Below are positions 1-8,832 of a stretch of 64,000 bases of DNA, piece by piece. The first letter of the stretch is position 1, and each line of letters starts with the position of its first letter. The stretch comes from DASQGA01 sp963722715 (GTDB lineage Bacteria; Actinomycetota; Thermoleophilia; Gaiellales; Gaiellaceae): positions 62,001-126,000 of the forward strand of contig CAVROA010000007.1 in assembly GCA_963722715.1 (NCBI GenBank), given 5' to 3'. The translations under genes and the position numbers were made by a program. Below the pieces are notes generated by a model. It made no database searches and was not told the DNA's origin. It saw nothing but the letters and a program-made list of their open reading frames with translations.

Positions 1-170
1 TCGCCGGAGCCGTTCTGCTCGTCGAGCTTCACCGTGACCGTCCCCCCGCTGTCGCCGGAGCCCGCCGTCGTATTGCCGGAGCTCTCGCCGTCACTCCCAC
101 CGCAGCCTGCAACCACGAGCCCGAGCGCAAGGACAGCCGTGGCCGCAGCGATTATCGACCTTCTGGGCAT
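1..170 (-). CDS. Secreted lipoprotein, N-terminal part (runs off left edge)
   Basis: Only the first 56 codons are in the window. The start ATG at 170 follows a good Shine-Dalgarno GGGAGG with a 4-base spacer. The product begins with a basic n-region (MPRRS), a hydrophobic run, and a lipobox ending V-A-G-C with the lipidated Cys at residue 23, then a Gly/Ser/Asp-rich linker and a beta-like segment (VTVKLDEQNGSGE). It should be exported and anchored to the outer face of the membrane. The segment after the linker resembles the start of small actinobacterial CHRD-like or copper-binding secreted domains, but too little is visible to name a family. Confidence 0.75.
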   Translation of the reverse strand, partial: MPRRSIIAAATAVLALGLVVAGCGGSDGESSGNTTAGSGDSGGTVTVKLDEQNGSG

Positions 171-197
171 GGAACCTCCCGTATCGCTTGCCCGGGA

Positions 198-800
198 CTA
201 GTGCGCCGAAGGCGATTCGGATTGCGCAGCGGCGGCTTCAGCCCGACGTGCGGCCTTGTAAGCCCGCTTGCGCGCCTGAAAGGCCAGGAGCGCCTCCGTC
301 GAGTCCACGTCCCCGAGCGTCGGGTGCCCCGGCACGCGCTCTTCCCAGCCCGGAGGCCGGACACCGAACCGCTTCGCGAGAACGGCGATGATCGTCTTGA
401 CCTTCATGGGACCGATCCCCGGCAGGGCGAGAAGCCGGCGCTCGAGCTCGCCGGCGTCGGGCAAGTCGGCCCAGATGCGCTCCGGATCGCCGTCGTAATC
501 GTCGGCAAGCGTCGCGCAGAGCTCCTGGGTACGCGCTGCCATCGAGCCGGGAAACCGGTGTAGTGCCGGCCGCTCGCGAAACACGCGCTCGAGCTCGGCC
601 GGATCCATCCGTGCGATCGCGTGCGCGTCGAGCCCGCCCAGCCGTGACTGAAGGACGAGCGGAGAGGAGAAAGCCTTCTGCACCGGCACCTGCTGGTCGA
701 GGACGAAACCGATCAGGAGCGCCAGAGGCTCGCGTGCGAGCAGCTCGTCGGCTTCGTCGTTCTCCGTGAAGTGAAGGCGCTCGGGTCGAGTCGTTGCCAT
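198..800 (-). CDS. HhH-GPD base-excision DNA repair family protein
   Basis: A 200-aa protein of the HhH-GPD superfamily (DNA glycosylases that flip and excise damaged bases). The helix-hairpin-helix is plain at about residues 125-145 (LPGIGPMKVKTIIAVLAKRF). The protein is short and has no C-terminal 4Fe-4S cysteine cluster, so it is not a normal Nth or MutY; it fits the small uncharacterised HhH-GPD family seen in Actinobacteria. Its Lys/Arg/Ala-rich tail is low complexity. The ATG at 800 has no Shine-Dalgarno; a TAGAAT box lies 6 bases upstream, so a leaderless mRNA is likely. It is divergent from lhr, another DNA repair gene. Substrate unknown. Confidence 0.85.
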   Translation of the reverse strand: MATTRPERLHFTENDEADELLAREPLALLIGFVLDQQVPVQKAFSSPLVLQSRLGGLDAHAIARMDPAELERVFRERPALHRFPGSMAARTQELCATLADDYDGDPERIWADLPDAGELERRLLALPGIGPMKVKTIIAVLAKRFGVRPPGWEERVPGHPTLGDVDSTEALLAFQARKRAYKAARRAEAAAAQSESPSAH

Positions 801-806
801 TCCCTG

Positions 807-812
807 ATTCTA
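807..812 (-). promoter_or_regulatory. -10 box (TAGAAT), leaderless promoter of HhH-GPD gene
   Basis: TAGAAT ends 6 bases before the ATG at 800, leaving room for transcription to begin at or next to the start codon. No Shine-Dalgarno is present. Confidence 0.6.
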
Positions 813-1001
813 CGGGCATCCAGAATCGTCACCGCTCCGGGACTGACTCGTCGCAGTCCGTGGCCACGTGCGCGCCTTTTCCGGCTACGCTCGAGACCGG
901 GGAGGAGGCTGGGTACACCTGTTTTGGACGCGCGCGAGTAACCCTGTGATCGGGCTCGCGAGAGGCGCTTCCAAGTGCTTCGCGGCCGGCGGCTACAGGG
1001 G

Positions 1002-1007
1002 TAATCT
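1002..1007 (+). promoter_or_regulatory. -10 box (TAATCT), leaderless promoter of lhr
   Basis: TAATCT is followed by 6 bases (ggctcc) and the GTG at 1014. No Shine-Dalgarno. The gap 813-1001 between the two divergent repair genes holds no other gene that I can support. Confidence 0.6.
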
Positions 1008-1013
1008 GGCTCC

Positions 1014-4000
1014 GTGAAGCCACTCGCTCAGTTTTCCCCGTCCGTCCGCTCGTGGTTCGAGCAGACCTTCGACGCTCCTACTCCGGCGCAGGCTCGTGGA
1101 TGGCCCGCGATCGCGTCTGGAGCGCACACACTGATCCAGGCACCGACGGGCTCCGGGAAGACACTCGCCGCGTTCCTCTGGGCGATCGACCAGGCAAAGC
1201 CCGGCGAGGGCGTGCAAGTGCTCTACGTGAGCCCTCTGAAGGCGCTCAACTACGACGTCGAGCGAAACCTGCGGGGCCCGCTCGCGGGCATCGGCTCCCC
1301 GCTCGAGGTCGCGGTTCGCACGGGTGACACGCCGCCCAAGGAGCGGGCGGCGATGCTGCGCAAGCCCCCCGACATTCTGATCACGACGCCGGAATCGCTC
1401 TTCCTCATGCTGACCTCTCAGGCACACGAGATGCTTCGCACGGTCCGGTTCTTGATCCTCGACGAGGTGCACGCCGTCGCCGGTTCGAAACGCGGGGCCC
1501 ATCTCGCACTGAGCGTCGAGCGCCTCGAGCGACTCGTTGTGGAGCCCGTCCAGCGGATCGCCCTCTCGGCGACGCAGCGCCCACTCGACGAGATCGGTCG
1601 CTACGTCTCCGGAGGTCGCCCGATCGAGCTCGTGGACGCTGGCACGCGGAAGGAGCTCGACCTGCGCGTCGTCGTCCCGGTGGAGGACATGAGAGAGCCC
1701 GGCGAGGGCAATTCGATCTGGCCCTCGATCTACCCGGCGCTGCTCGAGCTTGTAGAGGCGCACCGTTCGACGATCGTGTTCGTGAACAACCGCCGCCTCG
1801 CCGAGCGCTTGGCCCTGCGACTGAACGAGCTTGCTGAGCGCGAGATCGCCCGGGCGCATCACGGCTCGCTGGCGCGCGAGCAGCGGGTCGAGGTCGAGGA
1901 GCTCCTGAAGAAAGGCGAGATCCCGGCGCTGGTCGCCACCTCCTCGCTCGAGCTCGGGATCGACATGGGGGCGGTCGATCTCGTCATCCAGGTGGAGTCG
2001 CCGAAGTCCGTCGCCACCGGCTTGCAACGCGTCGGCCGGGCCGGACACAGCCTCGGGGAGCCGTCAAAAGGACGCATCTTCCCGAAGTTCCGCGCCGATC
2101 TCCTCGAGGCCGCGGTCGTGGCCCGGCGCATGATCGAGGGTGCGATCGAGGAGACGCGCATCGTTCGGAACCCTCTGGACGTCCTGGCGCAGCAGATCGT
2201 CGCCATCGCTGCCCGCGAAGAGATATCCGTCGACGAGCTCCACGACCTCGTCCGGGCCGCGTATCCGTTCCGCGACCTGTCCCGCCAGCAGCTCGAGAAC
2301 GTCCTCGACATGCTGGCCGGGCGCTATCCGTCGGAGGAGTTCTCGGAGCTCCGCCCGCGGATCGTCTGGGACCGAGTGGCCGGGCTCGTCCGCGCCCGGG
2401 AGGGAGCGCGCCGACTGGCAGTGACCAATGCCGGCACGATCCCTGATCGAGGGCTCTTCGGTGTGTACCTCGTCGAGGGGGGTGGACGTGTGGGCGAGCT
2501 CGACGAGGAGATGGTGTACGAAGCCCGCCAGGGGCAGACGTTTCTCCTCGGCGCGTCGACCTGGAGGATCGAGGAGATCACGCGCGACCGCGTGCTTGTC
2601 TCCCCGGCGCCGGGAATCCCAGGAATTGTCCCTTTCTGGAAAGGAGAGGGCATCGGCCGGCCGTTCGAGCTTGGGCGCGAGATCGGCCGCACCGCTCGCG
2701 AGCTCGTAGCCCTCGACGACGAGAAAGCGACAGGGCGGCTCACGGGCGAGCACGCGCTCGACGACCGGGCCGCGGCGAACCTCTTGACGTTCCTCCGCGA
2801 GCAGGAAGCCGCAACGGGCGCCCTTCCGTCCGATCGCACGATCGTCGTCGAGCGGTTCCGGGACGAGATCGGAGACTGGCGCCTCTGCCTCCTGACTCCC
2901 TTTGGGGGCCGGGTGCACGCGCCCTGGTCACTCGCCCTGGCCGCCCGCTTGCGTGACACGCTCGGGCTCGAGGTGAACTCGATCTGGTCCGACGACGGCA
3001 TCGCGCTGCACCTCCCCGACGCGGACGCACCGCCGGCAACCTCCGACCTCGTGATCGACCCGGAGGAGCTCGAAGAGCTCGTCGTCGCCGAGCTGGCGGG
3101 GACAGCGCTCTTCGGAGCACGCTTTCGGGAGAATGCCGCGCGGGCGCTTCTCATTCCGCGCCGCCGGCCGGGGCAGCGAACGCCGCTGTGGCAGCAGCGG
3201 CTCAAGGCTCAGGCGCTGCTCCAGGTAGCTCGCCGCTACGCCGAGTTCCCGGTCATCCTCGAGACCTTCCGGGAGTGCCTGCAGGACGTCTTCGACTTGC
3301 CCTCGCTCCGCTCCGTGCTCGGGGAGCTGCAGTCGAGGCGGATCGACATCGTCGATGTGGAGACCCCACGGGCCTCCCCCTTCGCCTCGTCGCTCCTCTT
3401 CGATTACGTGGCGACCTACATGTACGAGGACGACACCCCTCTTGCGGAGCGGCGCGCCCAGGCCCTCGCGCTGGACCGCGACCTCCTGAAGGAGCTTCTG
3501 GGGCAGGAGGAGCTACGCGACCTGCTCGACCCGAAGGCGCTCGAGCAGGTCGAGGCAGAGCTTCGCGGCTCACCACGATCGCCGGACGAGCTCCACGACC
3601 TTCTCCTGCGCCGCGGCGACGTCGCCCCCGGGGAGTTCCGGGAGGAGCTCGCACTCCCCCTCGTCGAGGAACGGCGGGTCGTGAGAGTGCGTGTGGGCGG
3701 CGAAGAGCGCCTGATTGCGGCGGAAGATGCAGGCCGCTACCGAGACGCGCTGGGCTCGATGCCGCCGTCCGGGCTTCCGGATGCCTTCCTGGAAGCAGGC
3801 GAGGCCCCCCTCCGCTTCCTGCTCGTCCGCTACGCGCGCGGTCGCGGCCCGTTCACCAGTGCGGAGACGGCGGCGCGATTTGCGCTTCCCCTCGAGCGCG
3901 TCGAAGCGGAGTTGACCCGTCTGGAACGCGAAGGGCGCCTCGTTCGGGGCGAGCTTCGTCCGGGTGGGAGCGAGCGCGAATGGTGCGACCCGGATGTGCT

Positions 4001-5219
4001 CCGGCGGCTGCGCCGGGCAAGCCTGGCCGCGCTGCGGAAGCAGGTCGAGCCGACCGACCAATCCGCACTCGGCCGCTTTCTGCCCGCATGGCAGGGCGTC
4101 GATCGAAGGGCGCCGCTTCGGGAAGCGCTCGTGCCGCTGCAAGGCCTCTCGCTTCCGCTCGGGCTCTGGGAGCGCGACGTGCTTCCTCGCCGCGTGCCGG
4201 GCTTCCAGGCTGCCCACCTGGACCAGCTCTGCGCGTCGGGGGAGGTGGTGTGGGTCGGAGCTGGGCTCGAGCGGGTGGCGGTCTTCTTCCGTGAGGACGC
4301 CCCGGTCCTCGGCCGCCCGGCCGCGCTGCCGCCGCCCACGGAGCCGGCGCACGATGCGATCCGCTCGGCTCTGGCCGGGGGCGCCCTCTTCTGGTTCGAC
4401 CTGGTCCGTGAGGCCGGGCTCGAGGCGGAGAGCGCCCTGCCGGCGCTCTGGGATCTCGTCTGGGCCGGAGAGATCACGAACGACGCCTGGCAGCCCCTAC
4501 GGGCCGAGCGCCGCTTCCGGGCTCCCCGGGCGGAACGACGGCCCCGGCGGTTTTCCCGAAACCGTGCGAACGCCATCACTGCGACGCAGGGACGCTGGTC
4601 CACGACCGGCGGGCTCTTCCCCGGAGCGCCAGACCCACGTGCGCTTGCAGAGCTCTTGCTCGAGCGACAGGGCGTGGTCACGCGCGACGGCGTGCGGGCC
4701 GAAGGAGTGCCGGGCGGCTACGGCGCCGTCTATCAGGAGCTCCGGAAGCTCGAGACACTCGGTGTCTGCCGCCGTGGGTACTTCGTGGAGGGCCTGGGAG
4801 GAGCTCAGTTCGCGCTCCCGGGCGCAGTCGAGCGGCTCCGGGACGCGAGCGCCGGAACGGACGCACTCGTACTCGCTGCGGCCGACCCGGCTCAGCCGTA
4901 TGGCGGGGCTGTGCCATGGCCGCGGCGTGCCGGCTCGCGCGCGGCCCGAGTGGCCGGCGCCTACGTCGTCCTGCTCGCAGGCGAAGCCGCGCTCTTCGTC
5001 GAGCGTGGCGGCCGGACGATCGTCCCGCTTCGAGACCCTGACGAGGATTGGCTTCGCGACGCACTTGCGGCGCTCGTCGATCACGCGCGGAAGACAGGGC
5101 TGAAGCGGCTCGCGGTCGAGCGCTTCGACGGCCGCCCCGTGGCCGAGACCGAAGCCATGTCGCTGCTCGTCGAGGCGGGGTTTCTCGCCGGTCCGCGGCG
5201 CGCCGTTCTCAGAGCCTGA
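1014..5219 (+). CDS. lhr: Lhr-family large ATP-dependent helicase
   Basis: A 1401-aa superfamily 2 DNA helicase, a 3'-5' translocase tied to DNA damage responses. Visible motifs: Walker A APTGSGKT (43-50), motif II DEVH (150-153), motif III SAT (185-187), motif V around SSLELGIDMG, motif VI QRVGRAGH (about 337-344). The length fits full-length Lhr: a helicase core with winged-helix domain in the first ~850 residues, then the long Lhr C-terminal domain. The start GTG at 1014 is set by the TAATCT box 6 bases upstream. nei follows 33 bp downstream; the same lhr-nei pairing occurs in mycobacteria, supporting a shared role in repair. No frameshift. Confidence 0.95.
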   Translation: MKPLAQFSPSVRSWFEQTFDAPTPAQARGWPAIASGAHTLIQAPTGSGKTLAAFLWAIDQAKPGEGVQVLYVSPLKALNYDVERNLRGPLAGIGSPLEVAVRTGDTPPKERAAMLRKPPDILITTPESLFLMLTSQAHEMLRTVRFLILDEVHAVAGSKRGAHLALSVERLERLVVEPVQRIALSATQRPLDEIGRYVSGGRPIELVDAGTRKELDLRVVVPVEDMREPGEGNSIWPSIYPALLELVEAHRSTIVFVNNRRLAERLALRLNELAEREIARAHHGSLAREQRVEVEELLKKGEIPALVATSSLELGIDMGAVDLVIQVESPKSVATGLQRVGRAGHSLGEPSKGRIFPKFRADLLEAAVVARRMIEGAIEETRIVRNPLDVLAQQIVAIAAREEISVDELHDLVRAAYPFRDLSRQQLENVLDMLAGRYPSEEFSELRPRIVWDRVAGLVRAREGARRLAVTNAGTIPDRGLFGVYLVEGGGRVGELDEEMVYEARQGQTFLLGASTWRIEEITRDRVLVSPAPGIPGIVPFWKGEGIGRPFELGREIGRTARELVALDDEKATGRLTGEHALDDRAAANLLTFLREQEAATGALPSDRTIVVERFRDEIGDWRLCLLTPFGGRVHAPWSLALAARLRDTLGLEVNSIWSDDGIALHLPDADAPPATSDLVIDPEELEELVVAELAGTALFGARFRENAARALLIPRRRPGQRTPLWQQRLKAQALLQVARRYAEFPVILETFRECLQDVFDLPSLRSVLGELQSRRIDIVDVETPRASPFASSLLFDYVATYMYEDDTPLAERRAQALALDRDLLKELLGQEELRDLLDPKALEQVEAELRGSPRSPDELHDLLLRRGDVAPGEFREELALPLVEERRVVRVRVGGEERLIAAEDAGRYRDALGSMPPSGLPDAFLEAGEAPLRFLLVRYARGRGPFTSAETAARFALPLERVEAELTRLEREGRLVRGELRPGGSEREWCDPDVLRRLRRASLAALRKQVEPTDQSALGRFLPAWQGVDRRAPLREALVPLQGLSLPLGLWERDVLPRRVPGFQAAHLDQLCASGEVVWVGAGLERVAVFFREDAPVLGRPAALPPPTEPAHDAIRSALAGGALFWFDLVREAGLEAESALPALWDLVWAGEITNDAWQPLRAERRFRAPRAERRPRRFSRNRANAITATQGRWSTTGGLFPGAPDPRALAELLLERQGVVTRDGVRAEGVPGGYGAVYQELRKLETLGVCRRGYFVEGLGGAQFALPGAVERLRDASAGTDALVLAAADPAQPYGGAVPWPRRAGSRAARVAGAYVVLLAGEAALFVERGGRTIVPLRDPDEDWLRDALAALVDHARKTGLKRLAVERFDGRPVAETEAMSLLVEAGFLAGPRRAVLRA

Positions 5220-5237
5220 GCCGTGGCCCGGCCTCGC

Positions 5238-5243
5238 TAGCGT
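5238..5243 (+). promoter_or_regulatory. -10 box (TAGCGT) upstream of nei
   Basis: TAGCGT lies 9 bases before the nei ATG at 5253 in the 33-bp gap after lhr. nei may therefore have its own leaderless start as well as readthrough from lhr. Confidence 0.45.
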
Positions 5244-5252
5244 TCCCGGGCG

Positions 5253-6005
5253 ATGCCTGAGGGAGACAGCCTTCATCGCGCCGCCGACCGCATGCGCGTC
5301 CTCGAAGGGCAGATCGTCTCTGCCGAGACGCCGCACCCGCGGGCAGCGCTCCTGGGGCTCGCCGACCGGCTGGACGGAAAGCGCCTGGAGCGAGTCGAGG
5401 CGATCGGCAAGAACCTCCTCCTTACGTTCGAGGGCGGGCTTGTCCTTCGAAGCCACCTGCGGATGAAAGGGCGGTGGCACGTCCGCCGTGCGGAGGAGAA
5501 GCTAATCGGGCGGCCGTGGCTCGTCCTTCGGGGGGACGAGTGGAAGGCCGTCCAGTGGAACGGCCCCGTGCTCGAGCTCGGGTCGAGGATGCCTGTGCCC
5601 GTTCGACGGCTCGGCCCGGACATCATGGACGCCCCACCCGATGTGGACGGGATGGTGGAGCGGCTGCGAGCGACCGAGCAGGGCCGGGAGATCGGCGAGG
5701 CGATCCTGGATCAGCGGCTGGTCGCCGGGATCGGGAACATGTGGAAGGCGGAGGCCCTCTGGCTGGTGGGGCTTTCCCCCTGGGCGCCTCTTCGCTCGCT
5801 CTCGGATGACGAGCTCCGAGGCCTTCTCCAGGCGGCGGCGGGGATGATGCAGGCACCTCGCGCCGGGCGCGCGATCTACCGCCGGGTGGGGCGGCCGTGC
5901 CGGCGGTGTGGCGTGCCGATCCGCTCTCGGCCCCAGGGTGAAACGGCGCGAACTGCGTACTGGTGTCCGGGCTGCCAGGCAGGAACGGGGAGGACCAGCG
6001 CGTAA
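5253..6005 (+). CDS. nei: Fpg/Nei-family DNA glycosylase (endonuclease VIII-like)
   Basis: A 250-aa bifunctional DNA glycosylase/AP lyase for oxidised bases. The mature N-terminus P-E-G-D after the initiator Met is the catalytic Pro2-Glu3 signature of the Fpg/Nei fold, and MPEGD(S/T) is typical of the Nei side. A helix-two-turn-helix region lies at about 135-185. The C-terminal zinc finger is intact: CRRC at about 216-219 and CPGC at about 238-241. Length is close to the usual 255-270 aa. It is paired with lhr upstream and an unknown gene 9 bp downstream. Confidence 0.93.
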   Translation: MPEGDSLHRAADRMRVLEGQIVSAETPHPRAALLGLADRLDGKRLERVEAIGKNLLLTFEGGLVLRSHLRMKGRWHVRRAEEKLIGRPWLVLRGDEWKAVQWNGPVLELGSRMPVPVRRLGPDIMDAPPDVDGMVERLRATEQGREIGEAILDQRLVAGIGNMWKAEALWLVGLSPWAPLRSLSDDELRGLLQAAAGMMQAPRAGRAIYRRVGRPCRRCGVPIRSRPQGETARTAYWCPGCQAGTGRTSA

Positions 6006-6014
6006 CTCCGGGCG

Positions 6015-7277
6015 GTGGCCACGTCCGTTCCCCGCTCCCCTGCCCTGCTCCACACGCTTCGCGGCTTCTGCCTGGGCGCGTTCTTCGACTTGGGGCTCGA
6101 GCTCGAGCAGGGCGCCGACGTGCCGGTCGCACTCGAGGAGCACGCAACGCCGAACCGGCCGACGCTTTACGAGTACCGGCCGCTCGTCGGCGCGTTCGTG
6201 GAGTCGCGCGCCGAACGACTGGCACGCCGGGACGACGCCCGCGATGCGCTCACGGCCCTGAAGGACGAGCCGGCCGCCGGAATCTTCGCGCAAGCCCACG
6301 CGGGCGATCGGGTCGGCGAGGACGAGGCCCTCACCCGCACCATTCTCGTGCCGTTGCTCGTCACGACAGCGGAGGCATGTGGCGGGTTCAACTGGGAGGA
6401 CTCCGCTTTCGAGCATGCCTACGCCAAGCTGGAGGCCTCGCTCTTCGGCGAACGCCGCCTCTACGGCGCTCTGGCGCCGCTCGTTGGCCTGACGGCGGGG
6501 GGCGCGATCGAGCTTGGTCGAGGGATGACGGTGCGACCGGTCGCAGCCGGCGAGCTCGCTTCGACATGGCCTGAGGCCAATCGCCTGCTCCCTCGGGACT
6601 TCGGGCGTGAGGTCGACCGCACGCTCGTACTCGAGCTCGAGGCCAACCTGGAAAACACAGCCTGCCGCGTGCCGGACGCACCGCTCGAGATGTCTCGGGC
6701 GGTCACAGCGCTTCGACTCGCAACGCCGGGGGCAATCTCCGCCGGTCCGGTGATCTTCGAGCGCCTGGACTGGCGTCCGTATGGTGTGCGGCCGGTTCCT
6801 GCCCTCGCGGCCCAGACGCCACCAGGCGAGGCGACCCGGCTCGATCCCTTCCGGGCGCGCCTTGTGGTCAGCCTGCAGGAGCGGCTCGCGGCGGTGCCGA
6901 GCGACTCGGAGATCCTCGAGGCGCTGGACCGATGGGAGCTCGCTCTCTTCCAGCAAGGGCCAGTCCGGGCGGACGAGCTTCGCGAAGCGCTGACGGCGCT
7001 CCTCGGCTGCGACGAGGGCCCGTGGGCCGCAGCGATGCGAGCCGCTGTACTGCTTGGGGAAAATGCCCGCGAGCGCGGCGAGCTCCTCGCAGGCCTGCGC
7101 GGGCTCGTCGACGGCGACGGACCGGGTGCACGGGCCGAGGAAGCCGTCCGCCGGGCGCTCGTCGAGACGATCCTGCATGACTCCCGGCCTGCCCTCGTCG
7201 CGGCGCTCGACGAGGCTCTGCTCGGCGTGAGGCCACGGCCGCAGACGACTGCGGCGATGGTGGTCGCGACGGGATGA
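6015..7277 (+). CDS. Uncharacterised 420-aa protein in the lhr-nei cluster
   Basis: I do not recognise this family. The start is GTG at 6015, 9 bp after nei; no clear Shine-Dalgarno. The protein is soluble, mostly alpha-helical, acidic, without signal peptide or membrane segment. Notable conserved-looking stretches are TLYEYRPLVGAFVESR (about 51-66), GGFNWEDSAFEHAYAKLE (about 120-137) and FQQGPVRADELREALTALLG. It has no Walker motif, Cys cluster or catalytic triad that I can see. It overlaps a tiny membrane-protein gene by ATGA, so the two are likely translated together. The context (after lhr and nei) hints at but does not prove a link to DNA repair. Confidence 0.75.
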   Translation: MATSVPRSPALLHTLRGFCLGAFFDLGLELEQGADVPVALEEHATPNRPTLYEYRPLVGAFVESRAERLARRDDARDALTALKDEPAAGIFAQAHAGDRVGEDEALTRTILVPLLVTTAEACGGFNWEDSAFEHAYAKLEASLFGERRLYGALAPLVGLTAGGAIELGRGMTVRPVAAGELASTWPEANRLLPRDFGREVDRTLVLELEANLENTACRVPDAPLEMSRAVTALRLATPGAISAGPVIFERLDWRPYGVRPVPALAAQTPPGEATRLDPFRARLVVSLQERLAAVPSDSEILEALDRWELALFQQGPVRADELREALTALLGCDEGPWAAAMRAAVLLGENARERGELLAGLRGLVDGDGPGARAEEAVRRALVETILHDSRPALVAALDEALLGVRPRPQTTAAMVVATG

Positions 7278-7450
7278 ACCGGGGTGAGCTGCTCCGGCTC
7301 CGCCGCTGTCGGCTCCTTCTGCTCGCTGGCGCCTTCGGGATTCTCTTGCCGATCCTCCAGCCGAGCTGGATTACGCTCGCGGTCGCCGTGGTCGGGATCG
7401 CGCTCGTAGCCTTCACCTACTGGCGTGAGTGCCGGAGACTGGACGCGTAG
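7274..7450 (+). CDS. Small two-helix membrane protein (58 aa)
   Basis: The ATG at 7274 overlaps the stop of the preceding gene (ATGA), a classic translational coupling. The product has an Arg-rich start (NRGELLRLRRCR), then two hydrophobic helices (about 13-28 and 32-49) joined by a short QPSW turn, and a charged tail. Codon use matches its neighbours and the frame is fully open. Function unknown. Confidence 0.65.
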   Translation: MNRGELLRLRRCRLLLLAGAFGILLPILQPSWITLAVAVVGIALVAFTYWRECRRLDA

Positions 7451-7526
7451 GGCACACACGGCGTTCCGTTTCATAGTCGCGACACACGTGGCTCACTCCA
7501 CGCGCCACTCGCGCGCTTTTCAGGAC

Positions 7527-7532
7527 TACCTT
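7527..7532 (+). promoter_or_regulatory. -10 box (TACCTT), leaderless promoter
   Basis: TACCTT, then 6 bases (cagcgc), then ATG at 7539; no Shine-Dalgarno. This decides the start of the small gene that follows. Confidence 0.5.
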
Positions 7533-7538
7533 CAGCGC

Positions 7539-7763
7539 ATGGATGAAGCCGCACGCGTGCTCGAACGCCTCGATCGGATCGATGCCCTGCGGGCAGCGGG
7601 GGCGGCCCCGCCGGTGCTGCTCGGTGAGGTTCGCGGGCTTCTCTGCGAGGCGGAGTCCTGGATCCGGTCGGAGGGCGCCGGAACGAAGGGCGCCGAGCGC
7701 GCACTCGACCGGTGCCGTGCGGCGCTCGAGGAGCACGAAGGGACTGAGGCGACCGTGGCATAG
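7539..7763 (+). CDS. Small acidic helical protein (74 aa), unknown
   Basis: The frame is open from 7425, but I place the start at ATG 7539 because it sits 6 bases after a TACCTT box and the residues before it are low quality. The product (MDEAARVLERLDRIDALR...) is predicted as two or three helices with leucine/alanine heptad character, possibly a short coiled coil, and one Cys. No membrane segment. The stop TAG overlaps the -10 box of the next gene. No family recognised. Confidence 0.6.
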   Translation: MDEAARVLERLDRIDALRAAGAAPPVLLGEVRGLLCEAESWIRSEGAGTKGAERALDRCRAALEEHEGTEATVA

Positions 7764-7766
7764 AAT
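7761..7766 (+). promoter_or_regulatory. -10 box (TAGAAT), leaderless promoter of speB-like gene
   Basis: TAGAAT lies 8 bases before ATG 7775 and overlaps the TAG stop of the upstream gene. No Shine-Dalgarno. Confidence 0.55.
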
Positions 7767-7774
7767 CGGCCCGC

Positions 7775-8713
7775 ATGCCGAGGTACGGACCGCCGGACGC
7801 CTTCGAGACGCCGCGGTTCTCGGGCCCTCGCACCTTTATGCGCTTGCCGCACGTGCGCGATCTGGAGGGAGTGGACGTCGCGATCGTGGGCATCCCGACC
7901 GACGGCGCGGTCGTCTACCGGTCGGGGGCGCGGTTCGGCCCGGAGGGAATCCGGTCGGCCTCGGTCATGCTCCGCAACTTCAACCCGTTGCTCGGAGTCG
8001 ACGTCGTCGAGCGGCTGTCGCTCGTCGACTATGGGGACGTTCCGACGGTGCCTGGCTCGACGACAGATTCCCTCGAGCGGTCGGAGCGCTCGCTCGCCGA
8101 GGTGATCGATGCGGGGGTGACGACGCTGTGCCTGGGTGGGGACCACACCGTCCTCTTGGCCGAGCTGAGGGCTATGGCGCGGAGGCACGGCCCGCTCGCG
8201 CTCATCCAGCTCGACTCGCACCACGACCTCTGGGATGAGTACTTCGGGCAGAAGCTCTTCCACGGGAGCGTCGTCCGGCGTGCGGTCGAGGAGGGGCTCG
8301 TCGATCCGTCCCGGTCAGTACAAGCGGGCCTGCGCGGCTCCCTCGGCTCGGCCGAGGAGGCTGGTTACCCGGCCGAGCTGGGTATCGACGCGCTCACCTA
8401 CGAAGAGCTGGCGGCCATCGGACCGGCAGGGTTCTCGCAGCGTGTTCGGAATCGCATCGGTGACGCCCCGTGCTTCCTGTCCTTCGACATCGACTTCGTC
8501 GACCCGGCGTATGCCCCCGGCACCGGGACCCCGGAGGTAGGAGGGCCGTCGAGCCGGGAAGCCCTGACCTACGTGCGCTCGCTCGCAGGACTCGACTTTC
8601 GAGGCTTCGATTGTGTTGAGGTCTCGCCGCCTTTCGACCCGGCCGGGCAGACGGCGTTCGTGGCGGCGAACGCATGCTTCGAGATGCTCTCGCTGCTCGC
8701 GCTGCGGCGGTAG
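7775..8713 (+). CDS. speB: Agmatinase/arginase (ureohydrolase) family protein
   Basis: A 312-aa ureohydrolase, which cleaves a guanidino group to urea with a two-manganese centre. All metal-binding motifs are present: GGDHT (about 121-125), DSHHD (about 147-151) and SFDIDFVDPAYAPGTGTPE (about 235-253). The length and the PGTGTPE motif fit agmatinase rather than arginase; related guanidinobutyrase or guanidinopropionase cannot be excluded from sequence alone. It is a single-gene unit with its own leaderless-type promoter and a hairpin after the stop. No polyamine gene is next to it. Confidence 0.88.
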   Translation: MPRYGPPDAFETPRFSGPRTFMRLPHVRDLEGVDVAIVGIPTDGAVVYRSGARFGPEGIRSASVMLRNFNPLLGVDVVERLSLVDYGDVPTVPGSTTDSLERSERSLAEVIDAGVTTLCLGGDHTVLLAELRAMARRHGPLALIQLDSHHDLWDEYFGQKLFHGSVVRRAVEEGLVDPSRSVQAGLRGSLGSAEEAGYPAELGIDALTYEELAAIGPAGFSQRVRNRIGDAPCFLSFDIDFVDPAYAPGTGTPEVGGPSSREALTYVRSLAGLDFRGFDCVEVSPPFDPAGQTAFVAANACFEMLSLLALRR

Positions 8714-8729
8714 CCCCTGCCAGCAGGAG

Positions 8730-8760
8730 AGGCGAGGGGCCTGTAACGGTTCCCTCGCCT
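8730..8760 (+). terminator. Hairpin after speB
   Basis: A perfect 9-bp stem, AGGCGAGGG (8730-8738) with CCCTCGCCT (8752-8760), and a 13-base loop, 16 bp after the speB stop. There is no U-tract, as is common in high-GC genomes. Confidence 0.5.
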
Positions 8761-8805
8761 GACTTCATGCGGGAATCCGGGTCATTTGGCGCAGAAGGAT
8801 TGTGC

Positions 8806-8811
8806 TAGCCT
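8806..8811 (+). promoter_or_regulatory. -10 box (TAGCCT) and leadered start of parA
   Basis: TAGCCT lies 21 bases before ATG 8833, and a Shine-Dalgarno AAAGGAAGG stands between. parA thus has a short 5' leader, unlike most other single genes here. Confidence 0.5.
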
Positions 8812-8832
8812 GACCCGAAAGGAAGGCTCCGG

